A stretch of DNA of 64,000 nucleotides, taken from Gnetum montanum (Eukaryota; Streptophyta; Gnetopsida; Gnetales; Gnetaceae). The DNA is taken from the NCBI GenBank assembly GCA_015680685.1, contig MNCI01034009.1, positions 1,270,088 through 1,334,087 of the forward strand. Reading direction: 5' to 3'. A model generated the notes under the pieces. It worked only from the letters and a program-made list of their open reading frames with translations. It searched no databases and was not told the DNA's origin. This document shows positions 48,961-60,144 of the stretch, piece after piece. A program made the translations under genes and the position numbers. Positions within the stretch are counted from its first letter, which is position 1. Every line of letters begins with the position of its first letter.

Positions 48961-49849
48961 CACCATGAATATCTATAAGAGTAGTCATATTGCACAGTGG
49001 AAAGTAATAACTATAGAGTTTGACCTATATTACATTGCATAAGCATAAACCAAAGGTTAAGAAATAGCCACACATCTCACAACTTCACCCATCGATGATC
49101 AAGCAACAATCAATCTAGAATTACCAAATGAGCATGTTAGTAGCATCAACGAAGTGCCTGACAACTTCAAGGCACTCTTTCACTTTGACAGTGCTTCGAC
49201 CTCCCAAGGGGGTAGTGCCACTGCCATTATCACATTTCCCTTTGGAGAGATCTGATCCTTCACATACCATTTTTCATTCCCATGTACAAACAATGTGGTA
49301 GAGTATGAAGGTCTCCTTTGGGGTATCCTAGTAGCTCATAACTTAGAAATCCAAAGCATAGCAATCTGAGTTGACTCGTAGTTAGTGATTAACCAAGTTA
49401 TAGTTTTACACTTGTAAAGCCCAACATTTACAACCTTATTGTGACTTGGCAAAGCACATGCTTAAACAATCTGCAATTGCTGATGTTTAGTACATTCCCC
49501 ACAACAAGAATGCTATAGCCAATGCCCTAGCAACATTAGCCTTAAGGATTACACCTGATATGTTTCACACATTACCCACCTTAGTGGTGGATTGCACTAT
49601 GCCTATCACGCAAACCATTGATATTACATCCATAGCCACAGTTAGCGTGACCCATGTAGTAGAATGATATGACAACATTAAGGTATACCTTCAATAGGGT
49701 AAACCTCTGTAGCATCTAACCACTATCCAAAAGGATGCAATGCGTAAATGATCATGGTAGTACGTCATCATGAGAGATAATATGTTATGTTGCAAATCCT
49801 ATGATGGCATACTATTAACCTTCATGAGCAATAGCAAAGTGCAAATGAT

Positions 49850-50930
49850 TATTGAACAAGTCCAAGAGGGACTGTGCAAAGGCCATATAGCACCCAGGGT
49901 AATGGCAATGAAGATCAAATGCTTAGACTACTACTAGCCTTACATGAAACATGATTGTATCTCTAAGGTCAAAACTTGCAATATTTGCTAATGGCATGAT
50001 AACTTAATGCATGTGCCACCAACTGAACTACATATAATGTAGATCACATGGTTGTTCCAACATTGGGGGTTGGCCATCATTAGACCTATCATGCCTAAGT
50101 CCTCTATAGGGCATAACTTCGTTATAACTTTGTTATAACCACAACTAAGTATTTTACCAAGTGGGTTGAGGCTATTTCCCTTAGGAAGACAACATTTTAG
50201 TAGGTTTGCAAATTTGCGCTTGGTAACATCGTGACCTATTTTGGTTTACCCATGATCATATTCATAGACAATGGGTCACAATTTAGCAGTGCTGAAACCA
50301 AAGCCTTCTATGAATGCTTTAGTATCAAACAATCCTTTTCATCATTATACTACCCACAGGTGAATGGCCAAGTGGAGGCCACAAACAAAGTCATTGTCAA
50401 TATTCTAAAGAAGATGCTTAGCAGCAACAAATGATGATGACACGAGCAATTGGTCTATGCACTCTTGGCTTACTACATGACATGCATGACAACAACAGGT
50501 AAGATGCCATATAGCCTTGTTTATGGATTTGAAGCAATTTTTCCTCTTGAATTGTAGGTTGCATCGCTCCATGTAATCCTCTCAAACTTCATTAATAAGG
50601 CTCAAAATGATGAGTTGAGAACTATGAACCTTGATTTGATAGAGGAGCACATGTAGATACTTGATCACATCAAGTAGTACCAAGGAAAGCAATAGTAGAA
50701 ACACCATCATAATCAACATTAACACCCAATCAAGAAAGGGGACCTAGTCCTCAAGGTTGTTCACAAACCTGTAGACAAATTCTCAACCAACTTGGAAGGG
50801 CCTTTTTTGGTCGCTAGGACCTATGACAATGAAGCATTCAAGCTTGCTAGCCACGATGGTAATGAATTTGCCAATTTAGTGAACAACTTGTATCTGAAGC
50901 CTTACACTTAGCACGTAGTACCACATCTCA
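49850..50930 (+). pseudogene. Element H integrase
   Basis: Degenerate, with a readable core at 50231-50434. A zinc-finger-like region lies at 49870-50000 (GLCKGHIAP-like, then CISKVKTCNIC). KYFTKWVEAI follows, where the first catalytic Asp is lost. Then VTYFGLPMIIFIDNGSQFSS (second Asp) and YYPQVNGQVEATNK (Glu), a D,D-35-E layout. The C-terminal part around 50720-50880 contains GPFLVARTYDNEAF-type sequence. Stops throughout; not functional. Confidence 0.7.
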
Positions 50931-50939
50931 ATAGAGTAA

Positions 50940-51240
50940 GGTAAGCACTAAGTTTTCTATGACTATAAACTAGCATAGGTAGTTCACTATGACTATAAAC
51001 TAGCAAAAAAGTCTATTATGACTATAAACTAGCATAGACCATCCACCACGACATTAAAATAACACAGCTCGTCCGCTATTATGTCAAACTGGCACCCACA
51101 TCCACCGTCCACTATGACATTAAACTAGCACATAGTAGTCTACTAGGACTATAAACTAGCATGCCATGTTTTGTGAGGATCTTAAACTAACAAAGCACAT
51201 GGTCTACTAAGACCTTAAACTAGGTTTGCCATTTACCACA
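50940..51240 (+). repeat. Tandem array of TATGACTATAAACTAGC in element H
   Basis: About eight imperfect units of 30-40 bp, each with 'actataaactagca', starting directly after the integrase reading frame ('aaggtaagcactaag', also before the T1 array at 6240). Confidence 0.8.
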
Positions 51241-52677
51241 CATAGCAAGCGAGTGAGAATACTTCCAACTCCCCTCTCTTGCCTACATCTCATAGGTAGG
51301 ATGAGGACACTACAATCTCACAATGGAATTCCTATCATCAGGAGAGGCCTTTAAAACATTTGTAGCATTACCACCCCCTAGAATTTTTCTAGTCTTCTAA
51401 GACTTCCATCATTGGTCCCCTACCATTTTGCTGATTTTTCAGGCTCTTTCCATTACTTAGGCTTGGGAGTGCTTGTAGTGCCATGGCCCCTTACCAGTCT
51501 GTTGGTGTTCTAAGCTCCTATTGTCAGCGTGGACTCTTGAGCACTTATATCATCACCGCCTCCATAATTTTTGCTAATCTTTCCAAACACTTGCAACTAG
51601 TTTAGCTTTTGTAGCATTTGTAGTGCCCTTGCATCTAGTAATTTACTCACATATCATGTTGTGTGGTTGTTTTTTATTTTCTCTAAGTTGTGTTTGTAGG
51701 ACAAAGCCCTAAAGGCGGTCATGCAGAGACACATCTCATTGTAGCAACAATTCATCACATTCCTCTGATGTGCATGATCAGACTAGCCAAGCCACTCAAG
51801 AATGCACATCCCTATTACCCCGCTATAGCCTACTTGCATTTACCCCTTTTACCTTGCATTTCCCTACCTTCCCCTACATTACCAAGCTTGCAAACCCCTC
51901 TAATGCACATGGCACCCTCTTTTTGGTCAATTGTAGGACCGATGGCAGATGTAATGCAACTCATCTTGTGGGGAGGCTCTGTGGGTTAGTTAAAGTCCAA
52001 TTGAATGTAACACAACTCATCCTAGGGAGGAAACACTTATGCTACAGATGTAACATGGTTGCACTAATGCAAAGCCCATTAGGTGGCACATAGTCCACCT
52101 AATGGCAAACATCTCATAGCTAGCATTCTACAATGTGTAGAACCCAAAAGTAGGTTCACCGCACAATTAAAAAAGACAAAAGTGCAAAAAAAAAAAAAAA
52201 AAATTGATGAGAGAATGGGGAAAAACTATGTCCCCAAGAAAAATTAGCAGAGTTATAATTTTGCAACTAGTCCAACCCTAAATCTACATTCACTCTCTCA
52301 TAAGCACTTTGATGAGAGGTCACAATTTCAAGGGCAAGCCATTCTGGTGTTATGGATACTGACTCATAAGCATTCTAATGAGAGATCATCATTTTTGTAG
52401 CAAGCTAGCCTAGTGCCATGATCACCATTAGCTGTGCTAACTCTGCATCTTATAGCATCACACCCTATTTGCATTTTACTTTTCCTATTATCCCCTAGCA
52501 CATTTCCTACATCCTTTACCTCCATCACATCATTACCCTTGGCAGTCTTGAGCATGGTGCATCAACATTCGATCATGGATGGAAGAGCGATGTTGGTGCC
52601 ATGCTTATTGTGGTGTTTTACAATTCTTTGTCCATGTCTCTCAGGCCACTCTGCCAGATGTCAACAAAGAGGGATCA
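51241..52677 (+). other. Element H 3' non-coding region and polypurine tract
   Basis: No supported gene. An A17-type run is at 52186-52202, local repeats 'tcataagcactttgatgagaggtca' at 52298-52380, and the tract CAACAAAGAGGGATCAA directly before the LTR. Confidence 0.55.
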
Positions 52678-54090
52678 ATGAAACACCACCAAATTTGGGC
52701 CACTACATCTCAACTACAAATTTATCTAAGTGTCAAAACTAGGAAAATTTTTCTAAGTGTTAAGACTATACTCCCCACTACTAGCACTCTAAAGAATAGT
52801 CAGCGTAGTTGACACAAATAGCCAAATTTGCAAATGTTTTCTAAGTGTTAACAACAGTTGCAAAATTTTCTAAGTGTTGGGATCACACTCTCTACTATGC
52901 TCCAGAGCATAGTTAACATACAAATGGCTAATTTTGCAAATTTTGCTAAGTGTCAAGTAGATGATTGTAGAGCATGGTTGGGATGGAAGAAATAGTTTGG
53001 CAAATTCTCTAACTATTAGGACCATGCTTCCTACTATGCTCCAAATGTAGTTAGTGTAGTTTGCATGAAGACATTAGTTTTTGCCAAAATTTTCTAAGTG
53101 TTAGGACTACACTCTCACTACCAAGACTATGCTCTAAAGTGTAGGTACTGTAGTTAGCATGGGACTACATTTTTTTGCAAAATTTGTCTAACTGTTGGGA
53201 CTATGCTCCAAAGTGTAGTCATGCAAAATTTCCTTCAAAAGCCTCTAGAACTTAACACTAGCCTTCATCTCAGCTCTGACACACCTTCGGCAAGCAAGAT
53301 CAGCAAGTTTTATCTCTTTTTACATCCTAAATTTGCCTCAAAATTGTACCTACACTTGACACCACTTAAGCGAGTGTACAATGTAGTCCCAGAGCATAGT
53401 CTCCAAAATTGCATTGTTTTGCATTATTTTTAGGTACATTGTAGTCTTCTTAGCAGTTGCACATGTGATTTGATAACATAGTCATAGTCTAGCAGTTTCA
53501 TAGAGTCCATTGGAGCACACCAGCAGAACACCATTCGCTTCAATGGGAACATAGTTGTGTGTAGCATAGTCCCAACTACGCTTTTGTCATGTGGCATCCA
53601 ATCCACAACTCATGACAATCCTAACCCTATAAATACCCCAACGCTTAATGTTTTAGGGGTTAGTAATTTTTGCATTCAGCATTTTTGAGCATTCTTGCAT
53701 TTGAGCATAATTGGCATTTCGACAAACTTCGGGCTAGCACTTGGCACCATTGCATATCATCAAAAAACACTACAAACCACTACAACCCATGGGACACCGT
53801 GGTAGCCAACCCAATAGGCATAGAATTTATGACAGACATTAATTTTCATAGCCTAGACACCCTAAGACTATGACTACACTACCTACTATGCTTGTTTGTA
53901 CACTGCATACCTCCTTACCTTTCTTGCTATTAACTACACTCCCTTTGTTTAGGGTGGTGTTGCTTTCTTCCTCACTAACTTCTTGTACACTTTTATTATT
54001 TTCTCTCACATTTTAGCATTTTACTTGCATTTTTTGCTATTTTCTGTACATATTTATGCATTTTCATCTTTGTTTTGTACTAGAAGCTTT
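52678..54090 (+). repeat. LTR of element H (right end uncertain)
   Basis: Starts TGAAACACCACC after the polypurine tract. From about 52690 to 53230 it carries imperfect tandem units with 'aaattttctaagtgttaggac' and 'actatgctccaaagtgtag'. A TATA box (CCCTATAAATACC) lies at 53625-53637, the same 13 bases as in T1. The end is not fixed because there is no partner LTR in the window. Confidence 0.55.
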
Positions 54091-54309
54091 GACTATGCCC
54101 ACCCTTGTTGACATCGTGGACATTGCAAACACCATGCAAACCCTTAGCATTGCTCTTAGCATCACATCCCGTAAGTCTCTGTTCGATCAACAAGACTATT
54201 CTAGGCACCCCCTCTTCATTTCTAATAAGCCCTCACATGGACATGGGGTCAAACTGTGCACACTGCAAACCCCTCGATGTACTATTCCAGCCTTTGATGT
54301 TTTCAGTTA

Positions 54310-54389
54310 ATACATAAGTTTCTTTAATATATATCTCATTAGTTCTCCAATGAATGTTCTCTTCATACGATGCATTATTGCTTCCATGT
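54310..54389 (-). pseudogene. Short gag-start fragment of the B/G family
   Basis: The minus-strand sequence 'aacattcattggagaactaatgagatat' aligns with the gag start of B (about 31480-31440) and G. It is cut by the LTR of D on the right and has no LTR or primer-binding site of its own. Confidence 0.45.
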
Positions 54390-55275
54390 TGATGAGTGGC
54401 GAGGTACCCCTACACTTAACCATATGAATACGAGCTTTTTCACACGCAATCTGATCGAACTCTGCAGACGGACTAGTTGTGGCACCTAGACAGTTATCCT
54501 TAGGTTACAGTTTATTGTCTTCTCACCTGGACTAGTATTATATTTTTCACATATGGTTTAGTCTAGAGTGAGGTGTATGATGTGTTCCTAATCTAATGCT
54601 ACTCCTAAAGGTAATGGAAAATAATATTAACTAAGCTAGGAGGAAAGAGGATAAGAGAATCTAAACTAGCCTAAGTGCGATGAGAATCCGTTCCTTGATT
54701 ATCCATACACATCTTGGACTTCATGCACGACTACCACTAGGATTATCAAGTGTAGATCCTAGGTACACCACTGGGTTACCAAGTAGTCACACTTAAATGC
54801 TCGTAATCAAGTTATACTCATTCTGCGGTTTAACATGAGATAAGGGTGAGAGAGACTAATTAGGAAAGCAGTAAATAAAAAATAAATAAATAAATAAACA
54901 AAGTGAATGCTGAAATGATGAAGTAATCTCGATCTTTATTTCTGGTCATGTGTGTGTCCAAGTACATCACACTCGAATAAAGGATGCCATACAATTACAT
55001 TCACCACACTACGGGCATACACGGGAAAAATAATCTATCTTTGGAGGGATCAAACTGCTAGAGTTTTACTATTGTCTAACTCTAATGTCTAACATTTGAA
55101 ACAAGGGAGAGCCACCTCTTATTTATAGAACTAGTAGCAGACTGTGATATTGCGTACGCAATATCGCAGGGGACAACGCGATATCGCGTACGTGATATCA
55201 CAGGGGATGCGATATCGCGGTTGATACGATATCGCATACGCAATATCGCAGCCTATGTGATATCGCGTCCCATCA
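54390..55275 (-). repeat. 3' LTR of element D with GCGATATCGC palindrome array
   Basis: Reverse-oriented: TGATGAGTGGCGAGGTACCCC at left; CCCATCA at right next to the reversed polypurine tract (TACCCCCATGACTGAATG). A minus-strand TATA box (CTATAAATAAG) is at 55117-55127. U3 holds at least seven GATAT(C/T)GC-type palindromes between 55143 and 55268, many with intact CpG. Confidence 0.88.
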
Positions 55276-55291
55276 TACCCCCATGACTGAA
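55276..55291 (-). other. Polypurine tract of element D
   Basis: The minus strand reads ATTCAGTCATGGGGGTA directly before the LTR start, matching the tracts of A and C. Confidence 0.7.
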
Positions 55292-55438
55292 TGAAAAATC
55301 ATCCTTGAGTTATATTGATTACACAGTGGATAGGTATGGGATTATTAGATGGAAAAAAGGAATGATGCCACAGTGTGGGAAGAAACAAAAATAAAGACAC
55401 AACACACAGAATATGCTATAACTACAAAAATTTGGAAC

Positions 55439-58200
55439 TCATGTAGTTCTTGGTGGTAGTGGCTCCTCCATTGGTGCCTGCCCTTCGTCTTGTGCTTCAG
55501 GTTTTGAGGCTTGATGGCATTGAAGTACGGCCTGGAGTTTCTCCTCTTCAGTCCAAGGGTCTTTTGCCATCCATGCTAATGTTCCAATGGTTGATGGAGT
55601 CGGCACCTCCCATAGACAGGGTAGTTGCGGGAACATTTGGTTGGCCTTGACATACCAAGCCGCGAACACCCGTCGTTCCTTCTCATAGGATTTGGCTTTA
55701 TTCTTGTATTCATGAAGGTCCATTAGCCATCGAGCCAAGTCAGTTGCAACATCCTTTTGTCCTTGGTAGATGGCTTTTACCACCTCAAGTTCAGAATTTG
55801 CAACATCTAGTTTCTCCACCAGCTTCTTGCGCTTTGCAAATTTGGCTTCGTATTTGATGTGGGTGGTTGCTACCTGTTGCTTGAGCTTTGACCTTGGGTG
55901 CCCTATTGTTAACATGGCAAGGTTGGCATATCCTAGGTTTGCCAACTCGATGTACTCTATCAAGTCCTGAATCTGCAGGTCCTAGTTCTTAACTTCCGCT
56001 TGGTGGGCGAAGGCATATGTGTCCAATATGGCCCACCAATCAGTGTGTTGAGCACTGATAGTGTTGATTTGGGCCTTCGCCATATGGATCTCCTTTTCAA
56101 GGATCTGTTTATACATCCCCACCTGATCGCGGAACTGCTCCTTCAGCTTTTCATGTCGTTTAGCCTCATTATGCTCCTTTCGCAGAATTGCTGACTTTTG
56201 ACGAATGGCGCATACCTCCTCCATCGAGAGGGTTCAATTTTCTTTGGCTAAATGGCTTACATCTTAGTTGACCTAGATGAATTGTTCTCATAATTAATGA
56301 AAGTTTTCATCGAGAACATTCTTTTGCTTTTCTACAGTGGTCAACCGAAGGTTATCAGTTGCAAGCTATTTATTTTCTTCTTGTAAGGCTTTGAGTGCCT
56401 TAAGATGCGCATGAGTTTGCTCCTGTGCTATGGAGGCATCCCAAATAGCCTTCTCCTTTTCATCCACCACCCTTTTATTCTCCTCTATTAATTTGGTTAG
56501 CTACTCAGTTCTAAGGTTTTCTAGTTGGTCTATGGAAACAAATTGCAGAGGGTCCCGCTGTGCTGCTTGTAAGGCCACAAGCTGCTCTTGTAAATTCTGC
56601 ACTTCAGCTTCAGCATGCTCGGTCCTTGCCTCTGTTAAGACTAGCTTCCCCTTTGTGGAAATGAGGTCTAACTGAATTGTTGTTACATCCTGAGGAATGT
56701 CAAATAGGGACATCATTACTTGACCTGTTTGAAGCAATCTATCAAGCACATCCTCATGTTTTGCAGGAGTCATTGAGATTCTGGCCAAAGTTTGAGCATC
56801 CCGTGCTCCTGAGAGATCTTTCGGTGGCACAACAGGTACGTTGAAGGATTCTTTGATGTGGTCTGTGACCACATCTGTGGTTCCCATGGCATTCTAGTGT
56901 TGCATGACCACCACAGTGGCCCCTTCACCAGTCTCTAACTGCACCTCGAAAGATGCCACATTTCTTGAGATCTGTTGTGACCATTTAGTTTCCCCTCCTC
57001 CTATGTGAATGGATACTTCCCCCTTGTGCGATCCAACAAAACAGTAGGTTTCCTAGCATCATCGATGATGCGGAAGAGGTTTGCATCATCATGACTTCCC
57101 CAACTGACTGTCTCAACGATGGCCCTAAGATGGCTCATCAACAGTCTATAGTCTTGCAGTGATGGTGGCTAATCCTGGCCTGTGCTAGACCCTGCTTCCT
57201 GTTGTTGGCTAGGACTCATGGCTGCAGGTTGACTGGGTCTAGCCATATGTTCTTCTTCTTGTTCTGGTCCCAGCTCTTTGCCAGTGCTTTTTCTTGGAGC
57301 TGGTACCTTTAGTAATTTAGCATATGAAGTAGTTTGGGCTTTTCGAAGGACATCATTGGTGTATCAACAAATACCATCACGTTGGCAAAGCTTTCTGATA
57401 AGATAGGGGAAAGGCAGTGTCATCTTCCCTATCTTTCGTTCTTCAAACTGCCTTAGGATCTTTATCAAATATAGATGGGATAGGTTAGCGTTAACCTTTC
57501 CCATCAACACTACACATCCTCTAGCTGCATATGTCGATATTCTTTTTAGGCCCTTTGTGGGGAAGAGGTGATATGTTCCAATTTTGAAGTAAACCCTCTC
57601 TTCCCTCGTCAATTCACCAAATGCTTTATCTTTGCCATAAGCCTTCTCCAACTAATCCTTTCGCACATCGAGGTCTGAATAGGTGGATAACTGAGCAACT
57701 TGGGGCCCTGTATTCTAAAGGTTTAACACTTCCAAAATGGCCTACGTAGAGAAGTCAACTATCACACCATAAATATTCATAGTGATGCCTTGCTCCCTAT
57801 TGTGCCAAAATTGGTACGTCTCTCCTAGGTACCAGGCATGGCTTTAAGAGAGGATAGACCATAAGGGAGATCCTTTAAGGTGATCCCTAACGACCTCAGG
57901 AGTGAACTCTACGAATGATTCAAAGTTCAATTCCACAATCACTGCAGTGAATGTGGATTTCTCATGAATAGTCTGAACATAATCTTGGGGCAATGTGAGT
58001 TATTGTCCCAGTTCAGGTGCTGCTGCAGCTCCTCCTTCTGCCTACCCAGACTATCTGGTAGGAGGTTCGTCTTGATGAATGCTGAATGATTGCTCCTCTT
58101 GTTTTGCATATTATCTAGAAGGTCTTTGTCTTCCACCTCTCTGAGCTCGTTTGCTTCCACCTTGGGTAGGACCCTCCTATTGTCCACGTTTTGGGGCCAT
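55439..58200 (-). pseudogene. ORF3 of element D, best preserved copy
   Basis: Starts ATG GCC CCA AAA CGT GGA (M-A-P-K-R-G) directly after an acceptor-like TGATTGCAG. Readable pieces: 57651-57364 with ERVYFKIGTYHLFPTKGLK, then STYAARGCVVLMGKV and PFPYLIRKLCQRDGI (plant-transposon-protein-like domain, residue about 200-290); 56887-56501 with DVTTIQLDLISTKGKLV and a heptad-rich stretch; 56224-55982 and 55963-55439, a long coiled coil ending FPQLPCLWEVPTPST and a Glu/Pro-rich tail. About 920 codons with some ten stops, most explainable as CAA/CAG or TGG changed to stops. No signal peptide or membrane segment seen, arguing against an envelope protein. The same order occurs in A, B and E. Confidence 0.7.
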
Positions 58201-58482
58201 CTGCAATCACACGGGCCAAGCGCTAGTAAGGTTGTTTTTGAAGTTAAGTTATACCTTACTACTTTTCTTAATTAATGATCTTATGTTATCACGTGTAATA
58301 GTGCCCGAAAGTTTGTAATAATGAGTCCTGTGACTTAGGTGGTTTCCAATTTAGTTTCTCAGTATACCTAGGAATTAAATGATTTTTAGGCACAATAATT
58401 CTTAGTGTTATAGTTAATTACCCTGGCTGATGTCCTTTGGGCGATGGTAAATTTCAAAAAAGTTATGCACTTTTTGGCAAGT

Positions 58483-58500
58483 GTCCCTCCCCCACGACTA
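58483..58500 (-). other. Internal purine tract of element D
   Basis: The minus strand reads TAGTCGTGGGGGAGGGACAC, close to the terminal tract CAGTCATGGGGGTA of the same element. Equivalents in E (62891-62908) and A (12561-12575). Confidence 0.45.
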
Positions 58501-58661
58501 AGTTGAACACTCCAGGTTCAAGCAGGTTCAAACAGAATTAAAATTAGAGTACTAGCGAGTGAGATATAGTGAGAAAAGTAAGGGTCACTCAATCGCAAGT
58601 CATAGAGAAAATTTCAAAAACTCCCCCCGTGTGAACGACAAAATGATGCTAAGGGTTGCCA

Positions 58662-58740
58662 GGGGGGGGGGGGGGACCTATTTATAGGTAGAGGGGATGC
58701 GATATCGCGTATGATACATCGCATATGCGATATCTCATCC
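58662..58740 (-). promoter_or_regulatory. Internal promoter-like cassette upstream of ORF3 in element D
   Basis: On the minus strand: GATATCGCATATGCGATG, then CGCGATATCGCATCCCC, then a perfect TATA box CTATAAATAGG (58677-58687), then C14 (58662-58675). The words GGGGATGCGATATCGCG also occur in the LTR of D (55203-55219), whose TATA box follows its palindromes in the same order. ORF3 starts about 460 bp downstream. Confidence 0.6.
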
Positions 58741-60144
58741 CTAGTGATGTGAGGCACAACAAAAAGACCGAATTTTGAAGGGATTTTCTTGAAATTAACA
58801 TTGGAAATTGAGGACATTAGCTATTATCATGGAGGTCTAGGGTAATTTCATTATGTCTAGAGGCACAATTAATGATGACGATGTGGATTTTTATCAATAA
58901 AACCTTGGGTGGTAAGAAAAAGAATATGTAATGGTACTTTAGAACGTTAAAATTCAGAGGGATAATAGTAGGGAAAGAAAATTATTGAGAAATTATGCTG
59001 AGGGTAAGAAATGGTGTGTGTGAGCGATGTCATAAGTGAGAATTACAAAAGATTACACAAGTGGGTCCTCCCCAAAGTAGGTTCCAACCTATAATGCCCT
59101 TGTGTAACCACACTTAAAGTGTTTGTGGGCACTAGAAGCGTTAAATGTAATCTACACTAACTCCACAAAACACATACATGTAAATATCATCAGAATGGGA
59201 TGAAAATTCTATGCTACACAGGACACGAGCTACAATTACATGAACAGTGAGATGAGACGAAGTATAGAAAGGGATCGTAGAGATTGGGACATGAGGTAAC
59301 TGACCCAGGGCACAATGAATCCTGTGTGTAAAGCATGATTAAGGTGTCATTAACCCATCATTCCAAGATTAGGACCAAGTCCATTTCTCTAATCAGTGAC
59401 ATCGCATTATTTCATCCCATGATGAGCGATCATGAGAGTACCATAACAACAAGGCATACAATCACTTGGTGTTTTATGCAAGGGAGGAGTGATTTTTGTT
59501 TTGTGGCACTTCCTTTTTCTTTCTCTCTCTCTCTTTTTTTGAATACTGAATCCAGAGAAGCTACCAACCTTCAGGAATGGGTGCATGTCTTTCCAATGGA
59601 ACCCCCTAGAATAGCATTGGATTTTCAAGTGCCCTTTTGATTACTCTTACTCCCATTTTTCGTTAGATCTACAAGGATCTTAGTACAACCATGTTGCATG
59701 ATAGCTCCCACAGACATCACCAAAGAGAATCCGCAAGTCCCCTTGATGTCACACCCTAATCATTCCCTCTTGGTCCATCCTTCTTCATTTTGGGTACAAT
59801 GAACACAAAATTAATTTTAAGTTTTAAGAATGTCAAGAATATCACTACACCCTCGAACAAAACCTCTTATTTGTAGAATGGATGAGTGGGTGTAATGGGC
59901 TCAGGATGAGTGGGTGTAATGGGCTCACTGTTCCAAATAATTGATCACTCATGACTTAATAACATAGAACACACCTCAACCAGTGATCCACTTGAGTGTT
60001 TTATTCATATACAAGATTACTTACAAAAAGATAAAAAGATAAAATAATAAAATAATAAAACAAGAAATTGAAAATCGAAAAATCGGAAAACAAAAAGTTG
60101 TAAAATTGAAGAAAATAAAAAGTGGTTATTAATCCTGGTTATTA

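Larger units (their letters stand above)
47740..54090 (+). mobile_element. Element H: Tat-like element with pol, 5' truncated (boundaries approximate)
   Basis: Order: pol N-terminus (about 48150-48330), partial reverse transcriptase (48340-48540), RNase H (48690-48960), integrase (about 49850-50930), tandem array (50940-51240), 3' non-coding region, polypurine tract (52660-52677), LTR (from 52678). The array, the polypurine tract CAACAAAGAGGGATCAA and the LTR start TGAAACACCACC match T1, so H is a pol-carrying relative. No 5' LTR or gag is recognised; it follows the gag of G abruptly. Confidence 0.7.
58201..60144 (-). other. Spacer of element D between gag and ORF3
   Basis: No gene. It contains the cassette (58675-58740), the purine tract (58483-58500), a block shared with B ('caagtgggtcctccccaaag' at 59057) and a direct repeat 'gatgagtgggtgtaatgggctca' (59882-59928). 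Pol would be expected here. Confidence 0.55.

Noticed and set aside
54080-54110. Possible primer-binding site (TTTTGTACTAGAAGC) marking the end of the H LTR
   Set aside because: It resembles the T1 site only loosely, and a 3' LTR should not be followed by one; without a partner LTR it cannot be decided.
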